A stretch of 64,000 nt of DNA from JAAXTX01 sp035560715. Its GTDB lineage: Bacteria; Patescibacteriota; Minisyncoccia; Moranbacterales; UBA1568. A program made the position numbers and the translations under genes. Numbering within the stretch: position 1 is the first letter of the stretch; each line of letters starts with the position of its first letter. The DNA lies in assembly GCA_035560715.1 (NCBI GenBank), contig DATMYW010000034.1, positions 1 through 64,000 on the forward strand, read 5' to 3'. The notes below the pieces were generated by a model. That model made no database searches and was not told where the DNA came from. It saw nothing but the letters and a program-made list of their open reading frames with translations. Positions 58,736 to 64,000 of the stretch are shown piece by piece.

Positions 58736-59887
58736 ATGAATCACAGCAAGATATTGGTACTCGGCGTCGGAATGATGGGTCTGAATTATGTCGAGAAGCT
58801 GCTTGAGATCGGCATTGATCCGGCCACCATGATCGGTGTCGATATCGACGAAAGCAAGTTTGATCTCGTACGGAAAAAGGTTCCGCAGGCGGCCGGCATC
58901 GAGTTTGTCAAGAACATCCCCGGTCGACCCCTGAAAGAATTTGTGAACGTGTTCGAAATTGAGTCAGTGTTCCTGTGCACCAACACGCCCAGTCATCACC
59001 GGCTCCTCGTCGAGCTGATGGAACACGGGATCACGAAGATCTTCTGCGAAAAGCCGCTGGCACTGAACATGGACGGCGTGCTCGACGTGCAGAAGGCGAA
59101 AATGAGGACTGGAGCAAACATCTTTACCGCTTTCTTGATGAATTTTTCGCCCGCGTTGATGCATCTGATCGAACGCATGCTTGCGGAAGACCTGGTGCTG
59201 ATCCAGGGCGAGGCCTCGTGGGGAAAAAACCGATTCTTTGATCCGAGGCCGACGGCCGGCGATCTGGAAGACGAATCCGTTCATCCGACCGGAGTGTTCC
59301 ATACCCTGGTGCATGCGGGCCGTCAGGAGATTGATTCCATCCACGTGAGTGCCAGGCTCTCCTGGTTCGACTACATCGACAAGGAAGCTCAGGCGAAAGC
59401 CAATCTGATTGACCCGTATTTTCCGCTCAAAGTGAATTCTTCCGCCTTCATCACGGAGTCACTCCGCTACCCGTCGGTCCCGTTCGACGTGCTGCTTCAT
59501 ACAAACAGCTCATACGTAAAGGGTAAGCAGGTGAGACGAGTCGAATGCACCTTCGCGAAACGTGACAACCCAATCCGTCCGTATCTCGCAACGGAGATGA
59601 ACTTCGATACGCCCGAAGGCGATACTCTGGAATGCACATTGCTGCAGGCGAAGACGGTGGAAGAGAAACTGGCATTCAAGGTGAACAAGCTGGCGATCGA
59701 GACGAAGGCGTTCCAGGAATTCGTCAGGACTGGACATGTCGATCCACGCCTCACCGACTACCTGTCGGCCAGGATGTCCGTGAAAGTCACCAAAGCCATC
59801 GTCACGAGCGACTCGCTCAACGGCGCGGTCGTCATGGCATACGGAGATGAACAGGACCTGTTGTTTCGGAAAGTCGTCAACGGATGA
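58736..59887 (+). CDS. Gfo/Idh/MocA-family oxidoreductase
   Basis: A 383-residue NAD(P)-dependent enzyme: ILVLGVGMMGLNYVEKLLEI (Rossmann G-x-G-x-x-G), ESVFLCTNTPSHHRLLVELM, and FCEKPLALNMDG with the family E-K-P motif (Lys). The HPTGVFHTLVHAG segment resembles the family G-x-x-x-D-x-x-x-H motif with changes. It may modify a nucleotide sugar (for example a 3-keto or epimerase step). AGGAGG eight bases before the ATG is the best SD in the window, and the gene has its own promoter and hairpin terminator. Confidence 0.88.
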   Translation: MNHSKILVLGVGMMGLNYVEKLLEIGIDPATMIGVDIDESKFDLVRKKVPQAAGIEFVKNIPGRPLKEFVNVFEIESVFLCTNTPSHHRLLVELMEHGITKIFCEKPLALNMDGVLDVQKAKMRTGANIFTAFLMNFSPALMHLIERMLAEDLVLIQGEASWGKNRFFDPRPTAGDLEDESVHPTGVFHTLVHAGRQEIDSIHVSARLSWFDYIDKEAQAKANLIDPYFPLKVNSSAFITESLRYPSVPFDVLLHTNSSYVKGKQVRRVECTFAKRDNPIRPYLATEMNFDTPEGDTLECTLLQAKTVEEKLAFKVNKLAIETKAFQEFVRTGHVDPRLTDYLSARMSVKVTKAIVTSDSLNGAVVMAYGDEQDLLFRKVVNG

Positions 59888-59910
59888 ATCCCGATATCGG
59901 TACGAAAAAC

Positions 59911-59938
59911 CCCGAGAGGCTGTACGGTCTCTCGGGCT
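59911..59938 (+). terminator. Hairpin after the 58736 gene
   Basis: CCCGAGAG (59911-59918) pairs with CTCTCGGG (59929-59936). On the plus strand CTATTTATTTA follows; on the minus strand GGGGTTTTTCG follows, a better U-tract, though no minus gene is present. Confidence 0.6.
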
Positions 59939-60005
59939 ATTTATTTATGACTGGAATCAGGAAGGTCGATATTCTGCAAAGGCTTCTTTTTTTGTCCATA
60001 TACGC

Positions 60006-60011
60006 TATAAT
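60006..60011 (+). promoter_or_regulatory. -10 box giving a leaderless mRNA for the 60018 gene
   Basis: A perfect TATAAT at 60006-60011. Six bases later comes ATG 60018, the expected transcription start. The -35 region (CTTCTT at 17 bases) is weak. Confidence 0.5.
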
Positions 60012-60017
60012 TGAACT

Positions 60018-61223
60018 ATGGTCATAGGCATAGATGCCTCATTTCTGCGGAAACCCGGGACCGGAATCGGGCAGGTGACGGAACAGGTGCTCCGGGTTTT
60101 GGCGTTATTGCCTGAATCGGCTAAACACCAATTCGTGCTCTACCTCGAAGAATATGCGGATACGTCGTCTTTGCCCGGAAACTTTCGAAAGCACGTTTTT
60201 TTGCCAAGTTGGAGGCGGGACGATATCCCGAGACGCTACCTGTGGGAGCGGATGCTTGCGACCAAGGCAGTGGAGGATGGTTGTAACGCGTTCATAAGTC
60301 TGTCCCAATCAGCGACCGTTTTCCCGTATACCATACCCAGATCGGAGGGTATACGCCACCTCATGGTCGTGCACGACATCGTTCCCGTCCTGTTTCCGGC
60401 GTACCGCAGGAAATTCACGAGCCGGCTTCATCTGGGAGCGATCATGACCGCGATAGGAAAGGCGGAGCGGATACTGGCGGTTTCGAACACGACGAAACGC
60501 GACCTCGAACTCAATCTCGACATTCCCTCGGAGAAGATAGCGGTAGCGTACCCGGATTGTTCGAATCGGTTCCGGGAACCGATTCCCGAAAACGACGCGT
60601 TCCGGGTTCTCGGAAAATACGATCTCACATCCGGCTATATTTATCATGGCGGGGGACTGGAAATCCGGAAGAACACCGAACGCCTTCTGCAGGCGTATGC
60701 CGAAATACTGACGGACCGGAACGGAGATGTGCCGCCGCTCGTTATTTCCGGAACGATACACGACCGACGCAACCGCATGTCGACGGATGTCGTCGGCATC
60801 ATTCGAAAGTTGAAAATCCAGGATCATGTGAAGCTTCTCGGATTCGTTCCCGACGAGGATTTGCCAGCATTGTATAAGGAGGCCCTTTTCTTCGTCTTCC
60901 CTTCCCTCTACGAGGGATTCGGCATACCGATCCTGGAGGCGTTCGCCGAAGGGACCCCGATCTTGGCCGGACGAACCGCGGGCGCCGTCCCCGAAGTTGC
61001 CGGACATGCGGCCCTGCTCGTAGAGACGCAGGACATATCGGCCATCAGGGTGGGCTTGGAAAGGCTCATAAACGACGCGTCCTTCCGTGATACACTCACG
61101 GAACGGGGAACTGAGCGGGTAAAGGACTTTTCCTGGGAAAAGTTCGCCCAGGCGTTACTCGACGAAACCCTGAAAAATGACGACCAAAACGAGTCCGATC
61201 TTTCGGAAACCTCGTCATCTTAG
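60018..61223 (+). CDS. Glycosyltransferase family 4
   Basis: A 401-residue GT-B enzyme. VIGIDASFLRKPGTGIGQVT is the N-terminal G-x-G-x-x acceptor loop of GT4 enzymes such as mannosyltransferases. HDIVPVLFP, AYPDCSNRF, YIYHGGGLEIRKNTERLL (donor G-G-x-x-x-R/K-N) and PSLYEGFGIPILEAFAEGTP with the E-x7-E motif are clear. No SD: the mRNA is predicted to start at the A of ATG. It is closely similar in layout to the 62832 gene. The ligase gene follows. Confidence 0.9.
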   Translation: MVIGIDASFLRKPGTGIGQVTEQVLRVLALLPESAKHQFVLYLEEYADTSSLPGNFRKHVFLPSWRRDDIPRRYLWERMLATKAVEDGCNAFISLSQSATVFPYTIPRSEGIRHLMVVHDIVPVLFPAYRRKFTSRLHLGAIMTAIGKAERILAVSNTTKRDLELNLDIPSEKIAVAYPDCSNRFREPIPENDAFRVLGKYDLTSGYIYHGGGLEIRKNTERLLQAYAEILTDRNGDVPPLVISGTIHDRRNRMSTDVVGIIRKLKIQDHVKLLGFVPDEDLPALYKEALFFVFPSLYEGFGIPILEAFAEGTPILAGRTAGAVPEVAGHAALLVETQDISAIRVGLERLINDASFRDTLTERGTERVKDFSWEKFAQALLDETLKNDDQNESDLSETSSS

Positions 61224-61254
61224 CAACGGTTTCCCTAATCGCGTCTCTACACAT

Positions 61255-62835
61255 ATGAACATACGCACGTTCGTTCCGACTATTTCGATGTCCCTCATCG
61301 CAAAGAGCCTTCTGCTCGCGAGCGGTGTCGTGACCACGGCGCTTCTTATACTGTCGTACGTCGGAGTATCATCCCTCGGCATGATGGACTTTCTGTTCCT
61401 TTTCTTGATGTCCACGTTGGCAGCCGCATATCGACCCGGTTGGGCATTCCTCCTCCTCGTTTCGGTTTTGCCTCTCGAAATCGTCAATCTTGCTCCAACA
61501 GCCATCGGAAGCGCTATCCGCCCGTATCAATTCCTCATGATAACGATCTATGCGGGTCTTGCCGTCCGTTTATTCGCTCAGCGCCCGCTCTTAGGGTGGC
61601 CGCGACTCCACATCGGCGACCTATTCGTGTTCCTGATTCCGATCGGAGCCGTCTTCGCCATACCAAACGCCGTGGATCGCAACGTCTCGCTCCATCTTTC
61701 GGTGATTCTATTTTCATTCGTCGCGCTCTATTTCCTTTTTCGCATGTACGTTCGCACTTCGGCGGACGTCGGGAAAATTCTGCCGTTTCTCATCCTCTCC
61801 GCCGTTCTTACCTCCGTCTGGTCGATATCGCAGAACCTGCTCTTCCTATCGGGAAGGGAATCTTTCGAAGTCATGCCCGGAAGGCCGAACGGCCCCTTTG
61901 CCGAAGCGGACTGGCTCGGTATGTTTCTCGGTACGGCATGTTCGATCCTGATAACGGCGGGATATCTCATAGCGTCACGTTCAACGTCCATCCGTGAGTA
62001 TTTTCGAATGAAACGTTCCGTATACCTGTTTCTAGGCATGACATCGCTCTTTGTCGCGCTGATCGTCACCATGAGCAGAAGCGCATGGCTCGGAACGGCA
62101 GTTTCGGTACTCACGGCCTTCCTGCTCATATTCATTTCCCGAAGGCGCCAGGTCGGATCGATCCTCCTGATGACGATAGCGTCGACCGGAACCCTCGCGC
62201 TGCTGTTGGTATTCGCCGTTCCGTTGACCGATTTCGACATATTCGGTCGTGCCGCGAGCATCGGGTCGGGATTACAGTCCATTACGGTATCATGTGAACG
62301 AAAGACGGCTTTGCCGGATACCGTCATATCGACGGAATCACTCGCCCTCTACGGATGCAGACATATAGACCTCGATGAAGTGGACAGTGAACGGACTGCC
62401 GGACGATATGTCACGGAAATCGATCGAAACGACCCGAACGTATCCATCCGAAGACGAATTTATGCGCATTCCGTCTCACTCGGATTCGAACATCCCATTC
62501 AGGGAATCGGGTGGGGGAGCATCACCGCCTTTCTTGGGCAGGACGGTCGTGGCGCCGGGTTGAACGCGAGCAACATATTCCTTGAAACGTGGCTCGGAAG
62601 CGGCCTCCTCGGCCTCGTCGGGTTGACGGGCTTTCTTATTGTTCTCGCATACCGTTCGGTCCGAGATTTCGTCATGTTCAGGGGCGCGTTCTCATTTTTC
62701 ATGGTATCATCCTTCGCGGGAATCATCACGTTCAACCTTTTCAATTCCGGAATCCTGCTCGGATTCTTTTGGGCGCTCCTCGGTATTGCCGGATCGTATC
62801 TGTTCCATGAATCCGATTTCTCCGAAACGCTATGA
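61255..62835 (+). CDS. O-antigen ligase/polymerase-family membrane protein
   Basis: A 526-residue protein with about 11 membrane helices. RPNGPFAEADWLGMFLGTAC is the Wzy_C pattern (the R-x-x-G-x-F-x-x-x-D-x-x-G loop), MSRSAWLGTAVSV the following helix motif, and SLGFEHPIQGIGWGSI the H-P-x-x-G-x-G-x-G motif with a large outer loop before it (about 340-415, three Cys). The protein extends or transfers lipid-linked glycan. ATG 61255 is chosen over ATG 61177, which overlaps the GT4 gene by 47 bases. A second copy type lies at 45400. Confidence 0.88.
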   Translation: MNIRTFVPTISMSLIAKSLLLASGVVTTALLILSYVGVSSLGMMDFLFLFLMSTLAAAYRPGWAFLLLVSVLPLEIVNLAPTAIGSAIRPYQFLMITIYAGLAVRLFAQRPLLGWPRLHIGDLFVFLIPIGAVFAIPNAVDRNVSLHLSVILFSFVALYFLFRMYVRTSADVGKILPFLILSAVLTSVWSISQNLLFLSGRESFEVMPGRPNGPFAEADWLGMFLGTACSILITAGYLIASRSTSIREYFRMKRSVYLFLGMTSLFVALIVTMSRSAWLGTAVSVLTAFLLIFISRRRQVGSILLMTIASTGTLALLLVFAVPLTDFDIFGRAASIGSGLQSITVSCERKTALPDTVISTESLALYGCRHIDLDEVDSERTAGRYVTEIDRNDPNVSIRRRIYAHSVSLGFEHPIQGIGWGSITAFLGQDGRGAGLNASNIFLETWLGSGLLGLVGLTGFLIVLAYRSVRDFVMFRGAFSFFMVSSFAGIITFNLFNSGILLGFFWALLGIAGSYLFHESDFSETL

Positions 62836-63989
62836 AAACCATCGCGATCGATATCCGTCTCATCGGGAGGGACAGGACCGGTGATGAGGCGGTCTTTCGG
62901 AATCTCGTCCGGTCAGTGCTCGAGCTGGACCGGACCGACCGATACCTATTGCTGACGGATCGGAGTGACCGGGAGACGATTGAACGTATCCACACCGACC
63001 TCGGAAAATCGGGGCGTCTGCGGGAGAATGCGGAGGTCGTGTATCTTCATTCATCCAACCGGTTCTCATGGAACCTGTTTGCAGTACCTTCGTTCCTTCG
63101 GCATCGTCGAATCGATATCTTCCATACGCAATACATTTTGCCGGCTTTCGTTCCCCGGCGTACGCGGATCGTGACGCATATCCACGACGTGTCGTTCCGC
63201 GCGTTTCCGAACCTTATCGGCGCTATCGATCGGCTCTTTCTTTCAGTATTCATCCCACGGACCATGCGTCGATCCGATGTCATCGTGACCCCGTCGCACT
63301 TCACCAAGGATGAGATCGTCAAGTTGTACGAAGTATCCCCGGAACGCATAGTGGTCGTTCCGAACGCGGTCGACCCGTCTTTTCTGGTCGAACCGTCTTC
63401 TCACGAACTTGAACGTGCCCGCTCGGCAAACGGTCTTCCGGATGCCTTTTTCCTCTCGGTCGGAACTATGCAACCCCGCAAGAACATCCCCCTGCTTATC
63501 CGCGCGTTCGCCGATGTCCATACCAGGTTTCCGGAAATGAAGTTGGTGCTGGTCGGTGGGCGCGGTGGAAAACGGTACGATCACGATATCGATATCGCCT
63601 TATGCGAAATGAACCTGGGAAACGCCGTCATCTTTCCGGGATATGTCGCCCAAGAGGACATGCCGAGCGTATTCCGTCTCGCACGCGGATTCGTTTTTCC
63701 TTCCCGATATGAGGGATTCGGAATACCCATATTGGAAGCCTTTGCCGCCGGAATTCCGGTCGCCGCCTCCGATATCCCTCCCTTTCGGGAGGTGGGGGGT
63801 GAGGCGATAGCCTATTTCGGTCCGACAGACGTTGCCGCCTGCGCGGAAACATTGTATACTCTTCTCGACGATAACGAAGTCGAAAAAGGACGCGGTCGGG
63901 CCGCTAATGAACGACTCGCGCAATATTCCTGGGAGAAGAGTGCTCAGGCAATGGTTTCGTGCTATCAGTCTTTTTCGGACGAGGCGTAA
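62832..63989 (+). CDS. Glycosyltransferase family 4
   Basis: A 385-residue GT-B enzyme: KTIAIDIRLIGRDRTGDEAV at the N-terminus, HIHDVSFRAFPN, PNAVDPSFL, SVGTMQPRKNIPLLI (donor motif T-x-x-P-R-K-N) and PSRYEGFGIPILEAFAAGIP with the E-x7-E motif. The ATG overlaps the ligase stop as ATGA. The 11 bases after its stop reach the window end, so the next gene is unseen. Confidence 0.9.
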   Translation: MKTIAIDIRLIGRDRTGDEAVFRNLVRSVLELDRTDRYLLLTDRSDRETIERIHTDLGKSGRLRENAEVVYLHSSNRFSWNLFAVPSFLRHRRIDIFHTQYILPAFVPRRTRIVTHIHDVSFRAFPNLIGAIDRLFLSVFIPRTMRRSDVIVTPSHFTKDEIVKLYEVSPERIVVVPNAVDPSFLVEPSSHELERARSANGLPDAFFLSVGTMQPRKNIPLLIRAFADVHTRFPEMKLVLVGGRGGKRYDHDIDIALCEMNLGNAVIFPGYVAQEDMPSVFRLARGFVFPSRYEGFGIPILEAFAAGIPVAASDIPPFREVGGEAIAYFGPTDVAACAETLYTLLDDNEVEKGRGRAANERLAQYSWEKSAQAMVSCYQSFSDEA

Positions 63990-64000
63990 TCCTCTGCGAA

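Noticed and set aside
1..64000. CRISPR array, insertion sequence, integrase or prophage
   Set aside because: No regularly spaced repeats, transposase, integrase or phage structural protein was seen on either strand.
1..64000. Alternative genetic code with TGA as Gly (as in SR1/Gracilibacteria)
   Set aside because: TGA ends many genes at the expected length, including ATGA overlaps, and no conserved domain needs readthrough.

Overview
The window looks like one contiguous piece of a Patescibacteria/CPR-type bacterial chromosome with about balanced G+C. This assignment is inference. It rests on a DUF5652-type small membrane protein, a divergent RtcB ligase beside an unknown acidic protein, a membrane-anchored Cys-repeat protein of a kind I associate with Patescibacteria, TGA used as a normal stop, many starts without a Shine-Dalgarno (SD) sequence, and very little core metabolism next to a very large surface-glycan repertoire.

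Layout. 0-6 kb holds idi, a small hydrolase, tRNA-Val(CAC), serS, a malic enzyme, an exported transglycosylase-like protein and a GNAT enzyme. 6-11.3 kb (+) is a glycan operon: a Wzt-like ATPase, a GT9 heptosyltransferase-like enzyme, a methyltransferase and two glycosyltransferases. Facing it (11.3-14 kb, -) is a complete four-gene ADP-heptose operon, gmhA-hldA-gmhB-hldC. 14.1-17.5 kb (-) encodes three exported proteins: a lipoprotein, a Cys-rich anchored protein and a SpoIID protein with six DUF5648-like repeats. 17.6-25.4 kb holds a polytopic membrane protein, a small unknown gene with a near-consensus promoter, two GT2 enzymes, UDP-glucose dehydrogenase, a GT4, a Nudix protein and an NTF2-like protein. 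25.7-28.7 kb (-) has trpB alone behind a textbook ribosome-mediated attenuator, then an alpha/beta hydrolase, a HIT protein and a nucleoside deoxyribosyltransferase-like protein. 28.8-42.4 kb is a flippase-like protein followed by seven large GT-C/PMT-type membrane proteins, five of them clear paralogues. 42.6-46.8 kb has a Wzx-like flippase, a thymidylate-kinase-like P-loop protein and an O-antigen-ligase-like protein. 47-50 kb holds rtcB with an acidic partner, a UPF0173 hydrolase and an ACT-domain protein. 50-64 kb returns to glycan genes: GT4 and GT2 enzymes, a second nucleotide-sugar dehydrogenase, a DMT transporter, a Gfo/Idh/MocA oxidoreductase and a second O-antigen-ligase-like protein.

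How it fits together. Most genes could serve one job: making nucleotide-activated heptose and uronic acids, building lipid-linked glycans with GT2/GT4/GT9 enzymes, flipping or exporting them (Wzx, Wzt-like ATPase, DMT and YbhN-like proteins), then polymerising or transferring them outside the membrane (two ligase-like proteins and the PMT array).

The most striking non-coding finding is the trpB leader at 27078-27234. It has a TTGACA-N17-TATACT promoter, a 21-codon leader ORF with tandem Trp codons starting almost at the predicted transcription start, mutually exclusive 1:2, 2:3 and 3:4 hairpins, and a U-tract. Two other genes (at 6024 and 60018) have a -10 box exactly six bases before their ATG, suggesting leaderless mRNAs are in regular use here.
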